A program made the position numbers and the translations under genes. A stretch of 64,000 nucleotides of DNA from Pseudomonas izuensis (GTDB lineage Bacteria; Pseudomonadota; Gammaproteobacteria; Pseudomonadales; Pseudomonadaceae): NCBI RefSeq assembly GCF_009861505.1, contig NZ_WTFT01000014.1:1-64000 (forward strand). Reading direction: 5' to 3'. The notes under the pieces were generated by a model. The model saw only the letters and a list, made by a program, of their open reading frames with translations. It was not told the DNA's origin and ran no database searches. Below are positions 44,933-53,692 of this stretch, in pieces (the first letter of the stretch is position 1; each line of letters begins with the position of its first letter).

Positions 44933-45642
44933 CTGGAAGCATCGCTGGCAAGAAATAGAACCGCGCCCGCAATTTCCTCTGCGCTGCCCAAACGTCCGAT
45001 AGGGATATGTCCCGCCGCTGTCTGGATGTAGGCCCGGAATTGCTCTTCCGTCTGACCCGGGTGCTCGGACTGGCCGACGCCACGCAGGATCGGCGTTGAA
45101 ATCAGGCCAGGACTCACGGCATTGACGCGAATGCGGCGCGGCAGCAGCTCCGCCGACAAGGTGCGAGCGAACGAGCGTACCGCCGCCTTGGACGCTGACA
45201 GCGCAGCACGCCCTGACGCTCCGACCTGGTTCAGCCAGGCCGTGTTCAAAATGATCGAACCACCTTCGCGCATCACCGGTTCCACGGCCTGGATAGAGAA
45301 GAATGCACCCTTCACGTTGATATCCATGAGGCCATCGAACTGTTCCTCGGTGGTTGTCGCCAGTGGCGTGGTGTAAGCGACGCCGGCATTGGCAAAGAAG
45401 ATATCCAGGCCACCGAATTCCTTCTTCACTTGCGCCGCCATATGCTGCAGGCCCTCGCGGGAACGCACATCGGCTTCCAGCGTCAGCACGTCGTTACCGA
45501 GGATCGCGCGCGCCCTGCTCAACGCGGCGACGTCGCGGCCGGCAATGGCGACACGAGCACCGTTATCGCGTAACAGTTTTGCGGTCGCCAGGCCGATGCC
45601 TGAGCTGCCACCCGTAATCAGAGCAGTCTTGTTGTTCAGCAT
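44881..45642 (-). CDS. SDR-family oxidoreductase with altered active site, copy 2
   Basis: 253 residues, same length as the SDR at 40898 and about 75% identical by eye. Again TGGSSGIGLA and FANAGVA are intact, while the catalytic Tyr is Leu (AALSASK). Loss in both copies means the change predates the duplication and is probably functional in some other way. Follows an AhpD-like gene by 13 bases. 3' end overlaps the LysR gene. Confidence 0.9.
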   Translation of the reverse strand: MLNNKTALITGGSSGIGLATAKLLRDNGARVAIAGRDVAALSRARAILGNDVLTLEADVRSREGLQHMAAQVKKEFGGLDIFFANAGVAYTTPLATTTEEQFDGLMDINVKGAFFSIQAVEPVMREGGSIILNTAWLNQVGASGRAALSASKAAVRSFARTLSAELLPRRIRVNAVSPGLISTPILRGVGQSEHPGQTEEQFRAYIQTAAGHIPIGRLGSAEEIAGAVLFLASDASSYMLGSELVIDGGFGQL

Positions 45643-45655
45643 AAAAGGGGCTTCC

Positions 45656-46000
45656 TCAGTTGTTCGTCAGCGCGTCGTGAGCGTCGAGCACACGTGCGGT
45701 GTAGGTCAGTGCGGCGCCGGCATTAAGGGCGATTGCCACGCCCAGTGCTTCGGCGATTTCTTCGCGTGTTGCGCCCTTGGTGACGGCGTTCCTGGTATGC
45801 ACTGCGATACAGCCATCACAGCGTGTGGTTACTGCGACGGCCAGTGCGATCAGCTCATGAATCTTCGGTTCGAGCCTGCCGGTTTTCACCGCTGCTGCGT
45901 CCATCATGCCGACGCCGCGCACCACATCCGGGCTGAGCTTCGCGTATTCGGCGACCCGCCCAAGAAGAGCATTACGTTGGGTATTCCAATCTTGCATCAT
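45656..46000 (-). CDS. AhpD-like carboxymuconolactone decarboxylase family protein, copy 2
   Basis: 114 residues. Cys61-x-x-Cys64-x-x-x-His68 (RCDGCIAVHTR) and EIAEALGVAIALNAGAAL match copy 1 at 40533. ATG at 46000 (followed by a second ATG) has AAAGGA upstream. Forms an operon with the SDR gene. Confidence 0.9.
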   Translation of the reverse strand: MMQDWNTQRNALLGRVAEYAKLSPDVVRGVGMMDAAAVKTGRLEPKIHELIALAVAVTTRCDGCIAVHTRNAVTKGATREEIAEALGVAIALNAGAALTYTARVLDAHDALTNN

Positions 46001-46150
46001 GGATATAGATCCTTTGCCAGTTGTTGAAATTGTCCCGCATGGGGAGAGGTGCGGGCTCATTGTTGGCTGGCGCTGACGTGCAGACAAATGAGATAAATTT
46101 CGTCGCATGGAAAGAAAATCTTTCGTGATGCAGGACAGCCATAGCCGCAT

Positions 46151-46527
46151 TTCGATCTATGCGAAGTGACTATTGGGCATCCGTGTTGAACGATGGGTTA
46201 ATTCGCTGCTAAGCCATTGGCCGTTATTTTGGACTTCGGATTACTCGCCGGGCAGGCTGAAGGCTATGGTCCGAAAAAGTAATGGTCGATGGCGTATGGA
46301 GCCCTCCGGCAGTTCAGCGATCAAAATAGAACGGCGTGACCAGTAGACGCGCGACCATGCGCCTTCTAAAGGTAAGCAAAAAACAAGGGTGTTTGGTTGT
46401 TTTCCTTTTAGCGGGTCAGACCGCCATGGCGAGATTTCAGCTCTACGTGACGGGCAGCAATCGGCTGTGGATTCAACCGGTCGAAGCAACACAACTAAAT
46501 TCTGTGTAAGCAGAAGGAGTGTTGCAG
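46151..46527. other. Gap containing a decayed element end
   Basis: No gene. GACGGGCAGCAATCGGCTGT at 46449-46468, then ATTCAACCGGTCGAAGCAAC (46471-46490), resemble the dispersed motif joined to an IS30-type left end that leads into the transposase relic. Confidence 0.45.
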
Positions 46528-46980
46528 ATGAAGCAGAGACCTCGAATCTATTACACCGAAAGCCAGAAAAAATTGATGTGGGATCACTGGCAAAAAGGTG
46601 ACTCTCTCCAGCAGACCGCCCAGCTATTTGAACGAAACCATTCGTCGATACAGCGCTTTTCGAACCGCTCATCTGAGGAGCGCATCAGGGTCACTAGAGT
46701 TCACAAGCGGCAAGGCGAGAACGGATCAAATTTCTGGCTGTTCGCGGAATGGATCGATTGGCGGCCTGGAGGAGAACGTTATTTCGCGGAAGCTGTTTTC
46801 AATCAGATGGTTGCGGATCAGGCGATCGATTTGATCGCTCCGCTCAAACAACCGCTGCATGAGCCGACCGGTTTCGTTGGAGCGCTATTGATGTACTCAA
46901 TGAAGACGGAGTTCATAGTTTCGCTGTTCGCGGAGTATGAAGATGAGTACATCCATTTCTATTGGGACACGACTGCATGA
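46528..46980 (+). pseudogene. Chimeric ORF: IS30 transposase N-terminus fused to unknown C-terminal fragment
   Basis: 151 residues. The first ~44 (RPRIYYTESQKKLMWDHWQK ... ERNHSSIQRF) match the N-terminal HTH of IS30-family transposases, which are normally about 330-390 residues. After about 46659 the homology stops, and a fragment of an unknown soluble protein (WLFAEWIDWRPGGERYFAEA ... EYIHFYWDTTA) continues in frame. Probably a deletion or insertion scar. The downstream part could still be a fragment of a real host gene. Confidence 0.6.
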
Positions 46981-47159
46981 GCGGCAGCGATGGGTCGCAT
47001 CCATACCGTTGGTCAATGGGTGTGGCGCGACGCTTGTACCTCATCTTGATTGCGACCACAATCAAACCGCTACTTGGCTTTACATGAGTGCAGCCTTGGC
47101 ATCGCGTCGCGCCCATGGGGGCATGATTGACACCGTCACTCGAGTGAAGGAGAAAGCAC

Positions 47160-48179
47160 ATGAAGGCCCTGATCATCGAACAAAACGGCGAGCCGTCAGA
47201 GGTAGTCCACTGGCGGGATTTACCCGAGCCTACGCCCGGTCCAGCTGAAGTCCGCGTGAGGATTCTGATGGCGCCCGTGCATCCGTCAGACTTGCATGTC
47301 ATCCGTGGGCGCTTCGCCCGTCAGCGTCAGCCCGTACTGCCCGCCTCGCCCGGAACCGAGGGTGTCGGAATCATCGACGCCGTCGGTAGCGACGTGCCAC
47401 ACACGCGGGTCGGAGAACGCGTGGTTTTACTGGACGTGCCCGGAACCTGGAGAGAGCAAGTCATTAGTCCGGCGGCCCGCGCAATCCCTGTACCGGCGGC
47501 GATCTCCGACGAGGACGCCGCGCAGGCCCTGATCAATCCGATGACGGCATGGGCGATGACGATGTCGGAGCACCAGCTACAACGCGGCGACTGGCTGGTA
47601 CAGAGCGCGGCCGGCTCGACGGTGGGTCGCCTTGTACTGCAGATCGCGAAAGCGCAGGGGGTCCACACCATCAACCTCGTTCGCCGTGCAGAGCAGGTTG
47701 CCGAGATCCAGAAGCTTGGTGGTGACATCGTGCTCTGCACTGCCGACGAGAGCTGGCCCGAACAGTTGGTGAAGGCCACCGATGGCAAGGGCATCGTCTG
47801 CGCGATCGATTGCGTCGCCGGCCGCACTGGCGCCACGCTTGCGCGCCAGTTGGCCCCGAATGGCCGCCTGCTCGTCTATGGAGCCTTGTCGTCGCACCGC
47901 CAGACCGACCCCGCAGCTTTCGAGATGCCTGTTTTCGCCCCGGCGCTTATCTATTCAAGTGCCGAGGTGCGCGGCTGGCTCATCTTCTCGTGGCTGGCAC
48001 GCAAGGGGCTGGATGAAAGCAGCCAGGCGTTGCGCAATCTGCTGGATAGCATCGCCGTGGGCAGCTTGAAACCGCCGGCAACAGAGCGCTATTCAGTCGA
48101 TCGTGCATTCGAAGCCTTCACGGCTGCCGAGAGCACTGCACACGATGCCAAACCATTGCTGGTATTCGCGCAGCGCTGA
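47160..48179 (+). CDS. MDR-family enoyl reductase / quinone-oxidoreductase-like protein
   Basis: 339 residues, zinc-free medium-chain dehydrogenase/reductase. N-terminal GroES-like domain (MAPVHPSDLHVIRGRF..., PGTEGVGIIDAVG), then a Rossmann domain (SAAGSTVGRLVLQIAKAQG). The NPMTAWAM stretch and overall layout match 2-enoyl thioester reductases (ETR/MECR). NADPH-dependent reduction of a C=C bond is likely; the substrate is unknown. Followed by a TetR regulator, probably co-transcribed. Confidence 0.88.
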   Translation: MKALIIEQNGEPSEVVHWRDLPEPTPGPAEVRVRILMAPVHPSDLHVIRGRFARQRQPVLPASPGTEGVGIIDAVGSDVPHTRVGERVVLLDVPGTWREQVISPAARAIPVPAAISDEDAAQALINPMTAWAMTMSEHQLQRGDWLVQSAAGSTVGRLVLQIAKAQGVHTINLVRRAEQVAEIQKLGGDIVLCTADESWPEQLVKATDGKGIVCAIDCVAGRTGATLARQLAPNGRLLVYGALSSHRQTDPAAFEMPVFAPALIYSSAEVRGWLIFSWLARKGLDESSQALRNLLDSIAVGSLKPPATERYSVDRAFEAFTAAESTAHDAKPLLVFAQR

Positions 48180-48204
48180 ACTTCAGCCGTTTCAGGAGAA
48201 GACC

Positions 48205-48795
48205 GTGGTGTATGTAAAACGTGAGCAATCCGACGAAAACCGCGAAGTGCTGCTGGCTACGGCCAGCAGGCTATTTCGCGAACGGGGCATCGATGGCGTG
48301 GGCGTTGCGCAAATCGCGCGCGAAGCCGGGCTGACGCATGGAGCGCTGTACGCGCATTTCCGCTCGAAAGGTGATCTTGCGGCGCAAGCCTTTTCGCTGG
48401 GCCTGATGCAGAGCCGCGAAGCGTTCCGGGGCGAAGAGTCGCGTCGCCAGCACAGCGTGTCGGGGTATCTCGACTACTTGCTTTCGCCGCTTAACCGGGA
48501 CGACCCAGGCATGAGTTGTCCGCTGACGGCGTCGGCGAGTGAAATCGGCCGACACGGAAAGGACATCAGTGAACAGTTCGCCAAAGGGTTTCAGAGCAAG
48601 GCGAGCGCGTTCGAAGCGGTGCTCGACGACGCCATTCCCGAGGCCGAACGACGCCAACTGGCGATGACCATCGTCGCGGCGGAAATCGGTGCCATGGCCG
48701 TCGCCCGGGCCGTCGCCAAAAGCGACCCTTCGTTGTCCGATAAAATTTTGAAGGCCGTGCATGCCGTGCTGGTGAAAGCATCGCAGGGGCAATAA
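48205..48795 (+). CDS. TetR-family transcriptional regulator
   Basis: 196 residues from a GTG start at 48205 with AGGAG 7 bases upstream; a second GTG follows directly. HTH: NREVLLATASRLFRERGIDGVGVAQIAREAGLTHGALYAHFRSKGDLAAQA. The C-terminal domain resembles the AcrR/TetR_C group with a conserved Cys (MSCPLTASASE). Only 25 bases behind the enoyl reductase, which it likely regulates. Confidence 0.92.
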   Translation: MVYVKREQSDENREVLLATASRLFRERGIDGVGVAQIAREAGLTHGALYAHFRSKGDLAAQAFSLGLMQSREAFRGEESRRQHSVSGYLDYLLSPLNRDDPGMSCPLTASASEIGRHGKDISEQFAKGFQSKASAFEAVLDDAIPEAERRQLAMTIVAAEIGAMAVARAVAKSDPSLSDKILKAVHAVLVKASQGQ

Positions 48796-48846
48796 AACCA
48801 CATTCGACACGCCTCATCAGCCGTGCTCCAACTCGAGGACAACTTC

Positions 48847-49662
48847 GTGTCTCAAGATCTGTCGCGTCGCCGCTTTCTCGCATCCGCGGCAGGTGTCGCA
48901 TGCCTTGCATTGACCGACATGCCTTCGGTCATGGCGGCGTCTTCACTTCCCACACTTTCCGCAGTGCTCTCGGGAAATCCAGTCCAGATGAAAATCGTGA
49001 ACTACGCGATGTACGTTCAGGATCGGGCCAGGGTGGACGCGTCCCGGGCCGAGCACCAGACCTATGCGGATATGCTTCGCGAGCACGATCGGCTGGTGAT
49101 GGGCGGGCCGCTGCTCGACGACGATGGACGGCCCAGCGGCGTCCTGCTCGTTTATGACGTCGAATCGAAACAGCAAGCCGAAACGCTGGCCCAACACGAT
49201 CCCTTCGCTCTCAAAGGAGCAATTGCGAACTATCGCCTGACCGAATGGACGGTGCTCGACAGCAACATCGAGTTGCTCACTGCCTCGCTCGTCCCTGCGA
49301 ATCGGCGTGCCCCTCCCAACGTACCGCGTGCACCCGACGCTACCCCCGTCGCCCCGGACGAACACACCGCACGCCTCTACGTCAACTACGCGAAATACGT
49401 GTCCGACCGCTCCCACGTCGAGCAAGTGATGCCTGCGCATCAGTCGTATACACAGGCACTCAAGGCGAACGGAGAACTGATCATGGCGGGGCCTTTCGCT
49501 GACGGCTCGGGCGCACTGTTCATTTATCGGGCGCAGTCGACAGACGAAGCGATGGCACTGGCCCTGAAGGACCCGTACTACGTCGAGGGCGTGTTCGAAA
49601 CGTTTGCACTAGCGCAGTGGCGACTGTTCGGGCTGAACGCAGGATTGATCCAGAGTGTTTGA
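48847..49662 (+). CDS. Tat-exported protein with two YciI-like domains
   Basis: 271 residues from a GTG start with GAGGA 6 bases before it. Twin-arginine signal SRRRFLASAAGVACLALT, cleaved near VMA. Two YciI-like alpha-beta-barrel domains: about 50-135 (AEHQTYADMLREHDRLVMGGPL) and 175-265 (PAHQSYTQALKANGELIMAGPF). YciI proteins usually are small single-domain cytoplasmic enzymes or ligand binders, so a duplicated and exported one is unusual. Function unknown. Confidence 0.85.
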   Translation: MSQDLSRRRFLASAAGVACLALTDMPSVMAASSLPTLSAVLSGNPVQMKIVNYAMYVQDRARVDASRAEHQTYADMLREHDRLVMGGPLLDDDGRPSGVLLVYDVESKQQAETLAQHDPFALKGAIANYRLTEWTVLDSNIELLTASLVPANRRAPPNVPRAPDATPVAPDEHTARLYVNYAKYVSDRSHVEQVMPAHQSYTQALKANGELIMAGPFADGSGALFIYRAQSTDEAMALALKDPYYVEGVFETFALAQWRLFGLNAGLIQSV

Positions 49663-49816
49663 AGCTCAGTCACTTGGTCATTGCTTATGCGGGCCATCAT
49701 TTGAAACTGCGAGTGATCTACTGTCATGGCCGGTGGTGGACGTGGATCGCTATTGAATGAATCAAGCCAAGACGACCGGATTGTCCTTGATTTACAGACA
49801 CACATGATCGGCAGCA

Positions 49817-50121
49817 TCACGCCCTGAGGAAGTCAGTCAACCTAAATCGAGGTTCTTCAGGAGCGGCGACCTGCACATCCAGCAGCGCCATGTCGACATG
49901 CTGGCCCGGGCAGGTTTTCTCGCGACGGAGCAACGCAGCCTGAATGGCCACCGTCGAGTACAGCCCGGTCCGGCCGCCCGAGGGCCGGTTTGCCCGAACC
50001 CCGTCACCGAGCAATACACCAGTCGCGGATTGAGCCCGGACAAGGTGGCGTAATCCAGCCCATACTTCGCCAACGAGCCGGCCATGTAGTTTTCGATCAG
50101 CACGTCGCAGCTCGAGGCCAT
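49817..50121 (-). pseudogene. Degenerate CaiB/BaiF CoA-transferase fragment
   Basis: One minus frame carries DVLIENYMAGSLAKYGLDYATLSGLNPRLVYCSVTGFGQTGPRA. Another continues with LYSTVAIQAALLRREKTCPGQHVDMALLDVQ. Both are consecutive family III CoA-transferase segments, but about 60 codons between them are missing and the frame shifts. The N-terminus is absent. Abuts the first duplicated LysR gene. Confidence 0.8.
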
Positions 50122-50170
50122 GCACGCACGATCTGCAGGCCTTTTGGCTTAGCCCTTCCCACCAACTATT

Positions 50171-51405
50171 CATCGAGTACATGGAATGGATCTGAATCTG
50201 ATCACGTTGTTCGTCGAGATAGTTGAGTGTCGTGGCTTGGCTGCAGCAGCGCGCAAGCTCGATATGTCGAAGTCAAACATCAGCCAGAGACTCAAGGTTC
50301 TTGAGCGTGAAACAGGAGCACAACTTGTTCGACGTTCGGCACGCAGCTTCGAGTTGACCGAAGCGGGTCAGCTTCTCTACACCAGCGGACGGCGCATGCT
50401 CGATGATTTGGATAACGCCCGTGCATCCATCGACATGCTTGGGCAAACGCTGACGGGGCGGATTCGCATCAGCGTACCCACTGGCGTTGGCAGGTTATTT
50501 GTCGGGCCCAAGCTACGTGAATTCGCGCGGATTCATCCGGGAATCTCGCTGGCGATTACTTTCAATAACAGGATCGAAGATCTTATCGCCGCCGAAGTCG
50601 ACATCGCGCTGCGGATCGAGCGAGCACCGCCTCTGGATTGCGTTGCGCGTCAAGTTTGCTCAATTGACTGGATTCTTTGCGCATCCGCGGACTACTTTCA
50701 GCGACGTGGACCGATTAACCACCCCGCAGACCTCGCGTCGCAGACTTTTATCGGATTGCCGCCGAGTCTGGAGACTACGATCGAGCTTAGAAATCGAAAT
50801 GACGACACGGACGCCCAACTCGTCCATATCCAGCCAACGCTGCAATCGGCCGACTACCCCTTTATCCTCGACGCGGTACTGGAAGGCATGGGCATCGGTA
50901 TTCTGCCGATATACGCAATACGCGGATCGACCGCCAAAAATCTGCAACAAGTACTTCCGCAGTACCGGATCGTCGGCCAGCTAAACAGCTTGTATATTCT
51001 CACGCTTCCCAGCCGTTTCCCGTCACCTGCAAAGCGGGCATTGATCGAATACCTGGAAAAGGAATTGAGAGAATACGCCGAGAGCTGGAAGTAAGCGCAT
51101 CAACCTGTGCCATCCCTCCCATCCTGTGCGCCAATTCGACGCCTCTGAGCATCTAGTTGCACCGTAGCTGTCAAAAAGGCCTCGCCATGTGTGCACTGAT
51201 CGACGTGCCACGCCCATCCGATCCCGGGGACTGTGACGAAGGCGCAAGGTTAACTGGCAGTGAACACAGCATCCGTTCCCAATGGGATTGTCAGTCGGTA
51301 GCGTCAATTCCAGAATGAAAAAAAAGGCGCATGGGCGGTAAGGAGATTCAGGGAATCGGGCACTGTCTGACCCCAATGTCATCCATATTCGACCGACACC
51401 GCGAA
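50171..51405 (+). repeat. Direct duplication, copy 1 (LysR gene plus leader)
   Basis: Nearly identical to 53693-55078: the whole LysR gene and about 310 bases downstream, up to just before the next gene. Copy 2 has an extra ~160 bases at 54691-54850 where copy 1 has about 9. Confidence 0.9.
50186..51094 (+). CDS. LysR-family regulator, duplicate 1
   Basis: 302 residues. HTH: ITLFVEIVECRGLAAAARKLDMSKSNISQRLKVLERETG; effector domain FNNRIEDLIAAEVDIALRIE. Differs from the copy at 53708 at 12 residues by eye (about 96% identity), with most changes in the last third (for example Ile/Thr and Ser/Pro around residues 237-244), near the effector site. Likely controls the DUF1330-transporter genes that follow. 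Confidence 0.94.
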   Translation: MDLNLITLFVEIVECRGLAAAARKLDMSKSNISQRLKVLERETGAQLVRRSARSFELTEAGQLLYTSGRRMLDDLDNARASIDMLGQTLTGRIRISVPTGVGRLFVGPKLREFARIHPGISLAITFNNRIEDLIAAEVDIALRIERAPPLDCVARQVCSIDWILCASADYFQRRGPINHPADLASQTFIGLPPSLETTIELRNRNDDTDAQLVHIQPTLQSADYPFILDAVLEGMGIGILPIYAIRGSTAKNLQQVLPQYRIVGQLNSLYILTLPSRFPSPAKRALIEYLEKELREYAESWK

Positions 51406-51527
51406 AGTGCCGGTTGATGCCTTGGCCCTTCTTCGTCGCATGCATACACGCGCTCAGTACTCATGCAGAGACGTCTGTGTAAATGATCTTTGCGTTCTCA
51501 AATGCTCTTCAACTGAGGAAGAAAAAA

Positions 51528-51824
51528 ATGGCAAAAGGATATTGGGTGGCAGCGTATCGAGCAATTCATGATGTAGATAGGTTGGCGGCGTACGGAGCCC
51601 TCGCGGGACCCGTGGTGAAGGCAGCGGGCGGAAAGTTTCTGGTGCGGGGCGGCGAGGTTGTTGCGGCCGAGGCGGGTCTGGAGCAGCGGACCGTCGTGGT
51701 TGAATTTCCGAGCTTCGAGCAGGCTCTTGCTGCGTATCAGAGCGAGGCTTATCAAAAGGTATTGGCCGTACTGGGGGATGGCGCAGAAAGGGACGCGCGC
51801 ATCGTCGCAGGTGTAGAAGACTGA
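51528..51824 (+). CDS. DUF1330 protein
   Basis: 98 residues, dimeric ferredoxin-like fold: KGYWVAAYRAIHDVDRLAAY, GGKFLVRGGEV, VVVEFPSFEQALAAYQSEAYQ. Function of the family unknown; often found in catabolic clusters. ATG at 51528 has GAGGAAG in front. Downstream of the duplicated LysR leader. Confidence 0.9.
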   Translation: MAKGYWVAAYRAIHDVDRLAAYGALAGPVVKAAGGKFLVRGGEVVAAEAGLEQRTVVVEFPSFEQALAAYQSEAYQKVLAVLGDGAERDARIVAGVED

Positions 51825-52140
51825 GACGTAACCGCGGGCGAGCTGGCGCCAGGCCCCGCCGAATGGCAGCGCGGGCGTCCCTCTGCGCCGCCCGTTCCTT
51901 GCTACGTCTGCGTGGACGGGAGAGTTCGCTCACTCTATCTGCCCTCGGGTTTGGGGAAATTCACACAGACACAAGGACGTTGACGGCCAGGGAGTCCTGT
52001 CCTGCATCGTTGATTCAAGCCCCTGGCCTACCTGGGATGGTCGAAATGGCCAACCACATTCATCGACCGCGACGCCAACTGAAAAGGTAACGCGGCATAA
52101 AACGGCTTCTGCTCGCAGGCAGAGGCAGCCGGAGACAGAA
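51825..52140. other. Intergenic region before the MFS gene
   Basis: 316 bases with no supportable gene or repeat. Confidence 0.4.
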
Positions 52141-53484
52141 ATGATCCCTAAGAATAAGAACCGCTGCGCCGCAGCGGAGGACGCTCTTTACCGGAAAGTC
52201 ACACGTCGCGTGATGCCCTTCCTCTTTGTCGCCTACGTTGTTGCCTTCATTGACCGTATCAATATTGGCTTTGCCCAGATGCAGATGAAGGGCGATCTCG
52301 GCTTCAGCGATGCGGTATACGGGCTGGGCGCAGGGATTTTTTTTCTTGGCTATTTCCTGTTCGAAGTGCCCAGTAACCTTCTCCTGCACAGGATAGGTGC
52401 TCGCCGAACCTTCGTGCGGATCATGGCATGCTGGGGTCTGGTTTCCGCCGGTATGGCTTTCGTTGTCGAACCTTGGCAACTGTATGTTGTGCGTTTCCTG
52501 TTGGGCGTGTTCGAGGCCGGCTTCTTCCCTGGGATCGTCCTCTATCTGTCCTACTGGTTCCCGCCAAGCCGACGAGCCTCCCCGACTTCCTGGATCTTCG
52601 TAGGCATTGCCGTTGCTGGCGTCGTTGGGGGAATCGTGTCGGGAGCGATCATGGACCACGCCAATGGGCTTCATGGTCTCAGGGGCTGGCAATGGATGTA
52701 CATACTGGAGGGAATTCCCGCGGTAGTACTTGGGATCATGGCCTACTGGATGATCGATGACGGTCCGCGCACTGCCGTGTGGCTGGCGCCGCTGGAGCGC
52801 GATACCTTGATCGCCAGGCTGAGCGGAGAGGAGGAACGAAACACGGAAGGTACAGCGAATTCCACGAGGGATGTGCTCAGGAATGCGCGTGTGTATCTCC
52901 TGGCTGCGGTCTGGTTCTCGCTGGTCTGTGGAGGGGCGGTGATCAGCTTCTGGCTGCCAGCCGTGATCAAGGACGCCGGCGCAAAAACGATCTTTGAGGT
53001 CGGCTATCTCAGTGCGATTCCTTACGGAATCGGGACCATTGGAATCATCTTGATTTCCAGACATTCGGACGCAACGCAGGAGCGACGCTGGCACCATCTC
53101 ATCTGTGCGGTCGGCGGCGGTATTGCGTTGTTCGTCCTGGCCTTCTGGACACACAGCCTGCCGGCTGCGCTGGCGTTACTTACCATTGCCGCGACGCTGA
53201 CCTTCTCGGCCCTGGCTGTCTTTTGGACGATTCCGCAACGCTACCTCTCTGGCGTTGGCGCCGCGGCGGGGATTTCCGTCATCAGCAGCCTGGGTCAGTT
53301 GGGGAGCTTCTTCAGTCCGACCATGATGGGCTGGATCAAGGTCACGACAGGCAGTCTCAACAATGGACTGTTCGTCATGGGCTCGCTGATGATTCTAGGT
53401 GGTATTGGCCTGTTCCTTGCCATGGACACCCCGCAGACAACCGGTGCGACGTCAGCCGGCCTGACTCCCGCTGCAGAAGATTGA
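52141..53484 (+). CDS. MFS transporter, anion:cation symporter (ACS) family
   Basis: 447 residues, 12 membrane segments. ACS-family hallmarks: FIDRINIGFAQMQMKGDLGFSDAVYGLGAGIFFLGYFLFEVPSNLLLHRIGAR at residues 38-90, and GFFPGIVLYLSYWFPPSRRA. These carry organic anions such as phthalate, tartrate, glucarate or 4-hydroxyphenylacetate with protons. Probably imports the acid degraded by the genes at 55.1-60.9 kb. GGAG before the ATG. Confidence 0.92.
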   Translation: MIPKNKNRCAAAEDALYRKVTRRVMPFLFVAYVVAFIDRINIGFAQMQMKGDLGFSDAVYGLGAGIFFLGYFLFEVPSNLLLHRIGARRTFVRIMACWGLVSAGMAFVVEPWQLYVVRFLLGVFEAGFFPGIVLYLSYWFPPSRRASPTSWIFVGIAVAGVVGGIVSGAIMDHANGLHGLRGWQWMYILEGIPAVVLGIMAYWMIDDGPRTAVWLAPLERDTLIARLSGEEERNTEGTANSTRDVLRNARVYLLAAVWFSLVCGGAVISFWLPAVIKDAGAKTIFEVGYLSAIPYGIGTIGIILISRHSDATQERRWHHLICAVGGGIALFVLAFWTHSLPAALALLTIAATLTFSALAVFWTIPQRYLSGVGAAAGISVISSLGQLGSFFSPTMMGWIKVTTGSLNNGLFVMGSLMILGGIGLFLAMDTPQTTGATSAGLTPAAED

Positions 53485-53492
53485 ATACCAAT

Positions 53493-53663
53493 TCACGCTG
53501 CACAAATGGCAACCTGCCCATCGACGACAAGCGGATCGATTACCAGATCCGCCCCTGGGCCCTGGATCGTGGCCAGGGCCCGTTTCTACATGACGAGATC
53601 AGTTTCGACGCAGCCCTGCGTCGCTACCGACCTCTCGTAACCGAGTCACAGTGCGATGACTGA
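53493..53663 (+). pseudogene. Possible 3' remnant of an unknown gene
   Basis: A ~55-codon plus-strand stretch (IDDKRIDYQIRPWALDRGQG ... DAALRRYRPL, then stop) has protein-like composition but no start and no family I recognise. It lies between the transporter and the second LysR copy; it may be the 3' end of a gene cut by the duplication. Confidence 0.3.
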
Positions 53664-53692
53664 GAGGTCGACACCGGCCTGCAGCCGCTACT

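Noticed and set aside
52060..53154. 364-codon minus-strand ORF opposite the ACS transporter
   Set aside because: Shadow frame; the plus strand is a textbook 12-helix transporter.
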